From the NCBI GenBank assembly GCA_963703745.1, contig CAVPFL010000002.1, positions 372,001 through 436,000 of the forward strand: 64,000 bases of DNA. The letters are read 5' to 3'. This document shows, piece by piece, positions 42,290 through 50,641 of this stretch (positions are counted from its first letter, which is position 1; every line of letters starts with the position of its first letter). The DNA comes from AP-15 sp963703745. GTDB lineage: Bacteria > Pseudomonadota > Alphaproteobacteria > ATCC43930 > CGMCC-115725. The notes under the pieces are model-generated. The model was not told where the DNA came from, did not search any database, and was given only the letters and a program-made list of their open reading frames with translations. The position numbers and the translations under genes are program-made.

Positions 42290-43126
42290 TCACTCAACCG
42301 CTGGCAAGGACCGCAAGTAGGTGATCAGTGCCGCCATATCGTCGGCCGCAATGTTTTGGTATGCGGCAAACGGCATTGGCGGGAAGAGTTTGTGGCCATC
42401 GCGCGCTACACCGGTGCGGATCGCCCGCTCGATCTCGGCATCGCTCCAAGCGCCGAGCCCACTTGTTTCGTCCGGGGTAAGATTGGCCGAGACCGAGATG
42501 CCCCAGGGACCATAGAACGGCTTGCCGCCGGCCCCGAACCTGATCGGTTCCCCGGGACGACGCTCGGTGTGACAGTCCATGCAACGGGCAAGCGGCCCGG
42601 CGAGGTAAGCGCCGTAGGCAACCTTGTCTTCTTTCGGCGGCGCTGCGACACGCCCGACCGGCGGCCCCCAGGAAGCAGGGAGTGGCTCGTCGTAATGCGA
42701 CTTGACGGAGATCGGATTGTAGACCGGCGGCACAGTGCGTAAATAGGCAACGATCGCCGACACGTCTTCGTCCGCCAGGTTGCGATAGGACCGAGAGGGC
42801 ATCGCCGGACCGATCAAACTCCCATCCGGCCGCCGGCCTTCGCGTATCGCGGTAGTGATCTGCCGGTCGGTCCAGTTGCCGATGCCGGTCTCCGGATCCG
42901 GCGTGATATTGGCAACGACAGCGGTGAAATCCTCATGCTTGATGATCTCGCCGCCAGCGAATTTTTTGTCCTTTAGAGGCCCGTTCGGCCCCCTTGGAGT
43001 ATGACAGTTGCCGCAACCGGCAACCGTCTCGACGAGATAGCGGCCATGCTCGAGTTGGCTCTCGGCACGGCTTGGCGCGGCAAACAGGACGAGCGATAGC
43101 ACGATGGTGACGAACAACTGTCCCAT
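42290..43126 (-). CDS. Dihaem cytochrome c
   Basis: This periplasmic electron carrier has 278 residues and a signal peptide (MGQLFVTIVLSLVLFAAPSRA). Two c-type haem motifs are present, C38GNCH and C182MDCH, with methionine ligand candidates in GPAMPSRSY and FPPMPFAAY. The domains are similar in sequence and internally duplicated: GNWTDRQITTAIREGRRPDG versus GAWSDAEIERAIRTGVARDG. The layout resembles the cytochrome subunits of alcohol/aldehyde or nicotinate-type dehydrogenases, but no dehydrogenase subunit is adjacent. Confidence 0.92.
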   Translation of the reverse strand: MGQLFVTIVLSLVLFAAPSRAESQLEHGRYLVETVAGCGNCHTPRGPNGPLKDKKFAGGEIIKHEDFTAVVANITPDPETGIGNWTDRQITTAIREGRRPDGSLIGPAMPSRSYRNLADEDVSAIVAYLRTVPPVYNPISVKSHYDEPLPASWGPPVGRVAAPPKEDKVAYGAYLAGPLARCMDCHTERRPGEPIRFGAGGKPFYGPWGISVSANLTPDETSGLGAWSDAEIERAIRTGVARDGHKLFPPMPFAAYQNIAADDMAALITYLRSLPAVE

Positions 43127-43593
43127 TGGTTCTTTCTCCGGGATTGTCGATCTTGCTGGTCGAGCGGCGCGGCGCGGCCTCGCGACTTTCGGGCGGCGAG
43201 AGCATGGAAAACGGCGGATGGCGGGCTGCCGTCAGCCGGGACGCGGCGCCGCTATTTGCGATTCCGTCATGTGGCCGAGCTGCGAGCGGCGTTCGCCAGG
43301 CGTCGAAAATCTCGAAACCTTAGCTCGGTAAAGATCAGAAAGGCCGAGGATTGGATCCGCGGTCTCGCCGCTTACTCACTGATTATTGCTAACGTATATA
43401 ATCTATATCACATTAATCCGGATTAGTCAATTATCTATATAGCAACACAGGTCGGACGCATTTAGCTACCCGGGATCCCTCCAGCGCCCAACTTGTGATG
43501 CATCGCTACGAGCCGCCTTCCGAGGACAGCTTAAGTTGTGCTACACCTGCGATTGGTTAATCACGCTAGACCGGCAAGACGCGGAGTTCCGGT
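43127..43593. other. 467-bp intergenic region with AT-rich palindrome
   Basis: The segment 43370-43450 is strongly AT-rich within GC-rich DNA and contains the perfect palindrome TAATCCGGATTA at 43414-43425, next to TATATAATCTATAT. It probably carries the promoters of the cytochrome gene (leftward) and the GH13 gene (rightward). The palindrome could be an operator. No ORF is convincing. Confidence 0.5.
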
Positions 43594-45333
43594 ATGGGCG
43601 TTGCCTACCACGCGCACGCGCGCTTTCTCGACCGGCAGGGTCAAAAGATCACGGTACCGGCGCCAGTCGATCCGCAGACACCCACTGTGCCGTGGTGGTA
43701 TGACTGGATCGCAATGAACGCTGCCGCACTGCGGCGCGCCGGCTTTACCGCGATTCTCTATCCGCCGGTATGCAAAACTCAATCCGGTCATTCCAATACC
43801 GGCGACGGATATGGCGTTTACGACCAGTACGATATCGGCTCGAAGAACCAGATGGGTTCGGTCGAGACCCGTTTCGGCAACCGCGAGCAGTTACAGCGCT
43901 CGATCGCGGTCGCCCATGCCTGCGGGCTCGACGTTTATGTAGACGTGGTGTTGCACCAGCTGATCGGGGGCAACAATGGGGTCTATCGATATCTGGGCGC
44001 AAATGGTGCTGCGGGCATCGGCCGCTTCCCAAAGAACCCGGGATGCTTCCGCGGCGCCCCACCCCGGCGTCCGGAAGATCCGGTGCCGGTCCCGGCGGAC
44101 GATTTTGCGTTTGGCGACGAGCTGGTGTATGTCAATTGCGAGCCGCCGGGCTACACGATCAACGGGATGATCGATTTCGGCGACTGGCTGACCCGCTCGC
44201 TCGACTGCCAGGGTTATCGGGTGGACGACACCAAGGGAATGGCAGTTGCCTTCGTGAAGCAATGGATGAACACCAAGGCGATGGCCGGCCGGTTTTGCGT
44301 CAGCGAATATTTCGACGGCAGTCCGCAAAACCTCTACGGCTGGGCAGAGAGCGCGATGGGTGGCCGTTCCCTAGTCTTCGACTTCACGACGCATTTCGGG
44401 CTGCAGAGCATGTGCGACGATCCCGGGTTCGACATGCGCCAACTCAATGGCCTGGGTTACACTGCCCTCGACCCGCTGCATGCGGCAACCTTTGTCGACA
44501 ACCCGGATACCGACCTGTCGCCGGGTGAGCAGATCATCGCCAACAAGCTGCTCGCCTATGCCTTTATCCTGACGACCGAGGGCTACCCATTCGTCTATCA
44601 CAAGGATTACAGCACGGAGCCTGGCTGCTACGGGCTGAAACCGTGGATCGATAATCTGGTTTGGATCCACGAGAACCTGGCGTCAGGGAACACCCTCACC
44701 CGCTATGCCGATCCGCAAATCTTTGTCCATGAGCGCCTGGGCCAGCCGGGGCTATTGACGGCGATCAGCAAGGATCCCTGGAGTTGGCACACAATCACCT
44801 GTTCGACTAATTTCGGCTCGAATGTTCAGCTGCACGACTACACGGGCCGGCATCCCGACATCCGGACCGACGGCGAGGGACGCGCGACCTTTACCGTTCC
44901 GAGCAACGCGTTCGGTAGCGGTCAGAGCTATCTCTGCTTTTCACGGATCGGCCAAGGTGCGGCGTCGGCAATCCGGCCGCGAAGCACGACCCAGGTTTTT
45001 TTTGGCGCTGCCGACTTGGACATCGCCCCAGCGCGCGACGGCGCCGCAACCGTCGGGCGCGTTTGGGCCGCGGGGGGTGCGCGCATCGCCGCCGCCTTCA
45101 CGGGCCGGCTCGACCCCTGGCCACGGACCGCTTCTATCGTTGTGGAGTTGCTCGACCCGACGGGCGCAGCGCTCACTTCGGCGAGGGTTGCGTCGAGCGA
45201 GCCGGTCGAGCTGCAGGCGGCGGCCCGCCGGGACGGGTGGTACACCTGCAAAACCACCGGAACCGGCCTGCCGCCGGATAGTGGCGTGCCGTTCGAGCTC
45301 AGAGTGACCTACACCGCGCCGCAGGAGCTCTGA
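43594..45333 (+). CDS. GH13 alpha-amylase-family protein with atypical active-site blocks
   Basis: This protein of 579 residues has a GH13 TIM barrel (YDWIAMNAAALRRAGFTAILYPPV; YGVYDQYDIGSKNQMGSVETRFG) and a C-terminal beta-sandwich. The catalytic trio is retained: nucleophile Asp211 (GYRVDDTKG), acid Glu238 (CVSEYFDG) and Asp305 (FVDNPDTD). Several usual substrate-binding histidines are changed. Region I reads DVVLHQ rather than DxVxNH, and region IV has Pro304 where FVDNHD has His. The KH after the nucleophile is KG. It may be a specialised glucan or disaccharide enzyme, or a weakly active one. ATG 43594 is used, and no signal peptide is seen, so it is probably cytoplasmic. Confidence 0.85.
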   Translation: MGVAYHAHARFLDRQGQKITVPAPVDPQTPTVPWWYDWIAMNAAALRRAGFTAILYPPVCKTQSGHSNTGDGYGVYDQYDIGSKNQMGSVETRFGNREQLQRSIAVAHACGLDVYVDVVLHQLIGGNNGVYRYLGANGAAGIGRFPKNPGCFRGAPPRRPEDPVPVPADDFAFGDELVYVNCEPPGYTINGMIDFGDWLTRSLDCQGYRVDDTKGMAVAFVKQWMNTKAMAGRFCVSEYFDGSPQNLYGWAESAMGGRSLVFDFTTHFGLQSMCDDPGFDMRQLNGLGYTALDPLHAATFVDNPDTDLSPGEQIIANKLLAYAFILTTEGYPFVYHKDYSTEPGCYGLKPWIDNLVWIHENLASGNTLTRYADPQIFVHERLGQPGLLTAISKDPWSWHTITCSTNFGSNVQLHDYTGRHPDIRTDGEGRATFTVPSNAFGSGQSYLCFSRIGQGAASAIRPRSTTQVFFGAADLDIAPARDGAATVGRVWAAGGARIAAAFTGRLDPWPRTASIVVELLDPTGAALTSARVASSEPVELQAAARRDGWYTCKTTGTGLPPDSGVPFELRVTYTAPQEL

Positions 45334-45643
45334 CCCCGATAAACGGGCTGGCCTAGAAGGGGGGCCGACAGCAGGGGTGGCTCGCTCGCGCAAGCGTTTG
45401 GACAAAGAATCAAATTCGGAGCCGCGAATTTCACCCTGGCCTTTTATTCGCTGCGGCTTCTCTGATACCTCCGCTTTGTCATTCCTAATGAGCCGCATTA
45501 TTATTCGGTTCGATTGGTTAGGGAATTTGCCGTGTAGGTGATCGCCCAACAGCAATGAACTCGGCTGCGACTATTTGGCTGGTCAATGGCCGCTTGGTTG
45601 CGATTACATTCGCTCGGATCGAGGCCGCCGACGAGGAGGGGTC
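45334..45643. other. 310-bp intergenic region
   Basis: It lies between the GH13 stop and the first SDR. An AT-richer part at 45470-45530 probably includes the SDR promoter. No gene, repeat or clear terminator was found. Confidence 0.4.
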
Positions 45644-46399
45644 ATGTACGCGCTGAGCGGGCGGGTCGGGCTGGTCACTGGTGGCGGCGGTGGCATCGGG
45701 CGGGCGATCGCGCGCCGGCTGGCGCACGAGGGTATGGCTGTTGCCGTGCTCGACCGGGACGGTGGTGCAGCGCAATCTGTCGCGGCCGAGATCGGCGGCT
45801 TTGCGGTCACCGCTGATGTGACCGAGCCCGAGCAGGTTGATCGCGCCGTCGACTCGATTCTCGGCCGCCTCGAGAAGATCGACCTGTTGGTCAACAATGC
45901 GGGGGTTGCCTGGATGGGCCCGGCGCTCGATACGCCGCTCGAGGCGCTACAGGCGATGTTGCGGGTTAATGTCGAAGGCACCTTTATCGTGAGCCGCACG
46001 GTGCTGCCTCATATGATCGCGCGCGGCACGGGATCGGTCGTCAATCTCGCTTCGTGGGCGGGCAAGACGGGCCCGGCCTATTTCGCCGGTTATAGCGCCA
46101 GCAAGTTTGCGGTGATCGGCTTGACCCAGGCGTTGGCGCGCGAGATGGCGGGGCACGGCATCCGGGTCAACGCGATCTGCCCCGGCATCGTTATCGACAC
46201 GGCGATGCGCAGCGCGATCGAGGCGCAACAGCGCCGCTACGGACTTCCCGAGACCGCCGAGCGGGAAAAGTCGATCCCGATCGGGCGCGTCTCGGTGCCG
46301 GATGACGTAGCGCGGGTCGCCGCCTTTCTCGTATCGGACGAATCGGGCTATATGACCGGCGAAGCGATCAACCTCTCGGGCGGTCTGCTGATGGATTGA
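45644..46399 (+). CDS. SDR-family oxidoreductase
   Basis: This classical short-chain dehydrogenase has 251 residues. The cofactor motif is TGGGGGIGRAIA, followed by DVTEPEQVDRAV, LVNNAGVAWMG, the catalytic Ser in VVNLASWAGKTG and Tyr/Lys in YSASKFAV. IRVNAICPGIVIDTAM and MTGEAINLSGGLLMD end the protein as in 3-oxoacyl-reductase-like SDRs. ATG 45644 follows GAGGAGGGGTC. The substrate is unknown. A second SDR follows 101 bp downstream. Confidence 0.93.
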   Translation: MYALSGRVGLVTGGGGGIGRAIARRLAHEGMAVAVLDRDGGAAQSVAAEIGGFAVTADVTEPEQVDRAVDSILGRLEKIDLLVNNAGVAWMGPALDTPLEALQAMLRVNVEGTFIVSRTVLPHMIARGTGSVVNLASWAGKTGPAYFAGYSASKFAVIGLTQALAREMAGHGIRVNAICPGIVIDTAMRSAIEAQQRRYGLPETAEREKSIPIGRVSVPDDVARVAAFLVSDESGYMTGEAINLSGGLLMD

Positions 46400-46500
46400 G
46401 GAGGGGAGTGCCAGATACGCTGGCTCACGCGCTCATGGCGGAATGACCTGCTATACGTAGTCGATGATGATGCTTGGACCATCGATCAGGGAGACCGGAT

Positions 46501-47202
46501 ATGCTAAATCCAAACTTTGAGACCGCGCTGATCGTCGGCGCGGGGCGCGGCCTGAGCGCGTCCCTCGCACGCCTCTTCGCCGCCGAGGGTCTGCGAGTGG
46601 CGCTTGCCGCGCGCGATGCCGAAAAGCTCGCGCCGCTGTGCGCCGAGACCGGCGCCAAGGCCTTCGCTTGCGACGCGGTCGAGCCCGATCAGGTGGCGCG
46701 GCTGTTCTCGGCTGTCGAGGCGGCGATCGGCGCACCCGACGTCGTCGTCTACAATGCGAGCGCGCGCGCCCGCGGCCCCGTCGCCGAGCTGGTTCCGGCC
46801 GAGGTCGAGCGGGCGATCATGGTCAGCGCATTCGGCGGCTTTCTTGTCGCACGAGAGGCCGCATCCCGCATGGTGCGTAAAGCGCACGGCGCGATCCTGT
46901 TCACCGGAGCCTCCGCTAGCGTTAAGGGCTACCCGCTTTCGGCGCCGTTCGCCATGGGCAAGTTCGCGCTGCGCGGCCTTGCCCAGAGCATGGCGCGCGA
47001 ACTCGCCCCGCAAGGTATTCACATCGCCCACTTCGTCATCGACGGGGCGATCCGCAACCCGGGCCGAGTCGAGCCTGCAGACCGGCCCGACAGCATGCTC
47101 GACCCCGACGCAATCGCCGCCTCATATCTCAGCGTCCTGCGACAGCCGCGCTCGGCCTGGACCTGGGAGATCGAGTTGCGGCCGTGGGTCGAGCGGTTCT
47201 GA
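46501..47202 (+). CDS. SDR-family protein, atypical active site
   Basis: This Rossmann protein of 233 residues begins FETALIVGAGRGLSASLARLF and has VVYNASARARG in place of NNAG. The active-site region reads ILFTGASASVKGYPLSAPFAMGKFALRGLAQSMAREL. The Lys of the YxxxK motif is present, but the Tyr position appears to be Phe (APFAMGK). The family often called glucose-1-dehydrogenase-like or SDR with degenerate YxxxK includes such forms. The following membrane-protein gene starts inside its last codons, so the two are coupled. Confidence 0.85.
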   Translation: MLNPNFETALIVGAGRGLSASLARLFAAEGLRVALAARDAEKLAPLCAETGAKAFACDAVEPDQVARLFSAVEAAIGAPDVVVYNASARARGPVAELVPAEVERAIMVSAFGGFLVAREAASRMVRKAHGAILFTGASASVKGYPLSAPFAMGKFALRGLAQSMARELAPQGIHIAHFVIDGAIRNPGRVEPADRPDSMLDPDAIAASYLSVLRQPRSAWTWEIELRPWVERF

Positions 47203-48761
47203 GGCAGCGGGACCGCAATTCTGCAGCCGCCAAGTCGGCGATCGCGGCCCGCCCGAAGGGTCACGCCCTTTGGGTCTGGAGTGCCTTCGCGGTCTTGCTG
47301 AGCCTATCGGCAGTGCCGGTGTTTTCGACGGTCCTCCCGCCGCTGGTGGATTATCCGAACCACCTCGCGCGCATGCATCTGCTGGCCGAGGGCGGCGATG
47401 CATTTTATACCGTGCATTGGGCAGTTCTGCCCAATCTCGCCGAGGATCTGATCGTTCCACCGCTTGCGCGGGTGCTTCCGCTCGACATCGCGGCGAAGCT
47501 GTTCCTGGTGATGATCTTCGCCCTGATGGCGGGCAGCGTGATTTGGCTCAACCGCGTTGCCAACGGGGGCTGGTGGCTATGGCCGCTGCTCGGCTTCCTC
47601 TTCCTCTACAACCGCATCTTGTTGTGGGGCTTTGTCAACTACCTCTTCGGGATTGGTGTCGCGCTCGGCGGAACGGCGCTGTGGCTGGCGCTGGAGCGGC
47701 GGCGCTGGTGGCTTCGGGTGCCTTCATCCTCGCTGGTGGCTTTCGCGTGCTTCCTCAGTCACCTCGCCGCCTTCGGCTTCTACGCGCTGGTCATCCTCAG
47801 CGTCGAAACTCTGCCGGCCGTGGACGAATTGCGTGCCCGCCAATGGCGGGCGCTCGGCCGCCGGATCGCCATCGCCGCGCCGCAATTCGTCGCCCCGACA
47901 GTGCTCTTGCTCGGTGTTCGGCACGACGCGCCAAGCGGGACCGTCAGTTATGCCGGGCTCTGGCGCAAGGCGGATCTGCTGTTTAGCGTGTTCGACAATT
48001 ACGACCGCGCATTCGACCTCGTCTGCTTTGCCATGTTCCTTGCCCTCATCGGCGGGCTGGTGTGGACGCGACGCCTGGGTGTGGGTCCACGGCTGGCCAC
48101 AGCGGCGGGGATCGTCTTTGCGGCCTATCTCTTGCTGCCTAGCCAGATGTTCGGCGGCTCCGGTGCTGATCACCGGCTGCCGATCGCGTTTTTTCTGCTC
48201 CTCATCGCTGCGAGCGCGCCACGATTCGCCAGTCGGCGTGTCGCTGCCGCCGTCGGGATGGTGGCGGCAGCGATTCTGGTCATTCGCTTGGGCGTGATCG
48301 AGGGTGTCTGGCGCAAGGCCGACCGGATTTATTCCGCTGATCTCGGCGGCATCAATGCGCTACCACGAGACAGCAAGCTTGCGATCGCCCAGCCACCGAG
48401 TCTCTTCCACGTCGTGCCGGTGCCGGAGGTCCATCTTGCGGTGCTGGCGATCCCGCGCCGCGAAGCCTTCGTGCCGACGCTATTCGCCATTCCCGGCCAG
48501 CAGCCGGTGGCATTCAGGCCGGCCTTCGCGACCATCGCCGATGCAGCGCAACCGCAATACCTTTGGGCGATCCTGTCCGGCCAAGCAGCGCATCGGGAGC
48601 CTCTCCCCGCGGTGCTCGAACAGTTCGATTTCATCGCGTTTACCGACAACCGACCAATTCATTTGCCGTCGAATCGCTGCCTGTCGCCGTTTTTTCTGCG
48701 GCCGACCTTTCAGATTTTTGCGGTCAGCCGCGATCTGGACTGTGCCGGCCCCACCGGCTAA
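47184..48761 (+). CDS. Polytopic membrane protein, GT-C glycosyltransferase-like
   Basis: This protein of about 525 residues has some ten membrane helices and a C-terminal soluble tail. LPPLVDYPNHLARMHLLAEG near residue 55 resembles the first periplasmic loop of GT-C transferases, where an Asp binds polyprenyl-phosphate sugar. The frame opens at GTG 47184, 19 bp inside the preceding SDR; a later start is possible. The stop overlaps the stop of the convergent membrane gene (CTAA at 48758-48761). A role in surface glycan assembly is inferred from the neighbouring glycosyltransferases. Confidence 0.65.
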   Translation: MGRAVLRQRDRNSAAAKSAIAARPKGHALWVWSAFAVLLSLSAVPVFSTVLPPLVDYPNHLARMHLLAEGGDAFYTVHWAVLPNLAEDLIVPPLARVLPLDIAAKLFLVMIFALMAGSVIWLNRVANGGWWLWPLLGFLFLYNRILLWGFVNYLFGIGVALGGTALWLALERRRWWLRVPSSSLVAFACFLSHLAAFGFYALVILSVETLPAVDELRARQWRALGRRIAIAAPQFVAPTVLLLGVRHDAPSGTVSYAGLWRKADLLFSVFDNYDRAFDLVCFAMFLALIGGLVWTRRLGVGPRLATAAGIVFAAYLLLPSQMFGGSGADHRLPIAFFLLLIAASAPRFASRRVAAAVGMVAAAILVIRLGVIEGVWRKADRIYSADLGGINALPRDSKLAIAQPPSLFHVVPVPEVHLAVLAIPRREAFVPTLFAIPGQQPVAFRPAFATIADAAQPQYLWAILSGQAAHREPLPAVLEQFDFIAFTDNRPIHLPSNRCLSPFFLRPTFQIFAVSRDLDCAGPTG

Positions 48762-50641
48762 CCGCCCATAGGCTGCGATCGCCGGCAAAGCGGGCCCCAT
48801 GACAGGATCTCCTGCCATCGCCGGTCGGCCGCGTGCGGCGGGTAGGGCCATGCCGCGAGCGGCTGCCATCCGTCAGCACCATCCCGGAGTAACACCGCTT
48901 GCGACGGGGGCAAGTCCTCCCAGCCCTCAGGCACACACGATATCAGAGCGAGGCGATAGCCCAGCCGGGCCGCCTCGTCGAGCGTGGCCGGATCGGCGGT
49001 GTTGCGCCGCAGCAGATCGAGCCCTCGACGGCGCGGCGGGGTTTCGGCGAGAACCCCGGCGATCATGGTGGCAACGGTGTCGTTGTCGCCGGGCAGCAGC
49101 AGTGCCAGTCGGTCGCCGTCACTCAAATAGGGTTTCAGGTTGTTAGCGAGACCTCGGACGAGCGGCTGTGGCATGTCCAAGTCGAAACGTAGACGATAGG
49201 CATACCCGAGAGGCGCTAGCACGGCGCTCGCCAGAGCGAGTCGGCCGACCACCCGCGCCCGCCTCCCGACCAGCCAACGCCCGATTCCGAGATCGCGTGC
49301 GGCGAGCGCCAGAGCGAGCATCAGCACGAGCGTCAGATGAGTATTGTAGCGAAAGAACGAGTGCGCCTCGATGCTCATCTCGCCGGAGAATAGACCGATG
49401 TAGGTTAGGAGGAGGAAGCCGTTGTAGAGCGTCAGCAAAGCTGCGTAATAGGCCAAGAGCCGGGTCGTGCGCGTCCAACCCTGCCGGTGCCACAGCACCG
49501 GCCAGGCGACCAAGGCTACGGCTGCGCAGCCGAAATACACGGCCTTCGCCGCGACCACATGCCCTGCGCTCTCCAGGATCTCTGGTACCTTCGCCCAGTT
49601 CCATTGCGTAAACGGCAAGGGCTTCAACTCGTCGACACCGGCGACGGACACGTGGTAGCGCCAGAGGGCGTAGAGTCCGAGCGAAGGGATTATCGCCAGC
49701 CCGACCAGCCGCAGCATGCTGCGCAGCTGGCGCCCGTTCTCTGCCCAGCTCGTGACAACCGCCGCCCCGGCGCTCGCGGCGACCAGCCCGATACCGGATT
49801 GCTTCGCATTGATCATTGCCGCAAGGACCAGGCAGATCGCCGGTGCAGCGCCGGAGAGCTGCCGGCCGGCTGCAAGTTCACTTTGCGCCGACACAAAAAG
49901 CCAGGCGGTCATGGTTGCCGTGGCCGCGAGGGCGGTCTCGCCGTACGCCGAGAGGTGAAAACGTGGCACGAAGCCCGGATTAAACAAAGTAACGAGAAGC
50001 ATTCCGCCAGCAATAGTACCCCAGGGCAGGACGGCATCCGCGGCGAGGCGCGGCATTAGGGCGCGGGCGACCAGAAGTCCGACGGTAAGCAGAAGCAAGG
50101 CATTCATCAGCGACATACCGGCCGCTGGATAATTCGACCGCGCGAAGCTGCCAAGATAGCTCAGGAATTGAGTGTTGTAAGGCGCCGCCGGTAAATACGA
50201 ATAACTGGGCGGCAAGTCCGCGGTCGGCAGTCGGCCCCAATCGACAAGATAGAAAGCATTCGGCAGCAGGTTCAGCCAGGTATCCGGCTGGGACGGTTGA
50301 ATTGGCGCCATGACGAGCCACAAAACGAGCGTCACAGCAGCGACCCGCCCAAGGCTCTTCCATGTCGTCGGGCTCGGCCAGCAACCCCGGAGAGCCGGCA
50401 CGCAGAGTGCCATTAGGACAAAGCCCGCCGCCGGGATCACCAGGCTGCGCGGGACCATGACACCCCAGATCGAGAGAACAAGGCAAAGCGCACCCCATCC
50501 GATACCGATCTGTATCTCGGGCGGCATGCGCCGGCCGACCAACGCCGCGCCAGCCAGCATCAGGATGACTGCGATGCACCAGGTCGTGGCGAGATCGAGG
50601 AGATCCGGGAGATGGGGTAGGTACTCGGCCGTCAAGCCCAA
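48758..50641 (-). CDS. Large polytopic membrane protein, glycan polymerase/GT-C-like
   Basis: The protein has 627 residues with roughly 12-14 membrane helices (for example TTWCIAVILMLAGAALVG and SLGLYALWRYHVSVAG) and a soluble C-terminus. The loop SQPDTWLNLLPNAFYLVDWG, followed by PPSYSYLPAAPYNTQFLSYLG, is compatible with a GT-C or polymerase-type periplasmic active site. It is not assigned to a family. TTG 50641 starts the gene, overlapping the GT9 stop by 10 bp. It is therefore the last gene of the leftward unit GT4-GT9-membrane protein. Confidence 0.68.
   Translation of the reverse strand: MGLTAEYLPHLPDLLDLATTWCIAVILMLAGAALVGRRMPPEIQIGIGWGALCLVLSIWGVMVPRSLVIPAAGFVLMALCVPALRGCWPSPTTWKSLGRVAAVTLVLWLVMAPIQPSQPDTWLNLLPNAFYLVDWGRLPTADLPPSYSYLPAAPYNTQFLSYLGSFARSNYPAAGMSLMNALLLLTVGLLVARALMPRLAADAVLPWGTIAGGMLLVTLFNPGFVPRFHLSAYGETALAATATMTAWLFVSAQSELAAGRQLSGAAPAICLVLAAMINAKQSGIGLVAASAGAAVVTSWAENGRQLRSMLRLVGLAIIPSLGLYALWRYHVSVAGVDELKPLPFTQWNWAKVPEILESAGHVVAAKAVYFGCAAVALVAWPVLWHRQGWTRTTRLLAYYAALLTLYNGFLLLTYIGLFSGEMSIEAHSFFRYNTHLTLVLMLALALAARDLGIGRWLVGRRARVVGRLALASAVLAPLGYAYRLRFDLDMPQPLVRGLANNLKPYLSDGDRLALLLPGDNDTVATMIAGVLAETPPRRRGLDLLRRNTADPATLDEAARLGYRLALISCVPEGWEDLPPSQAVLLRDGADGWQPLAAWPYPPHAADRRWQEILSWGPLCRRSQPMGG

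Noticed and set aside
42079..42297. 72-codon ORF between lactonase and cytochrome c
   Set aside because: No motif, weak start, and overlap with the lactonase start region.
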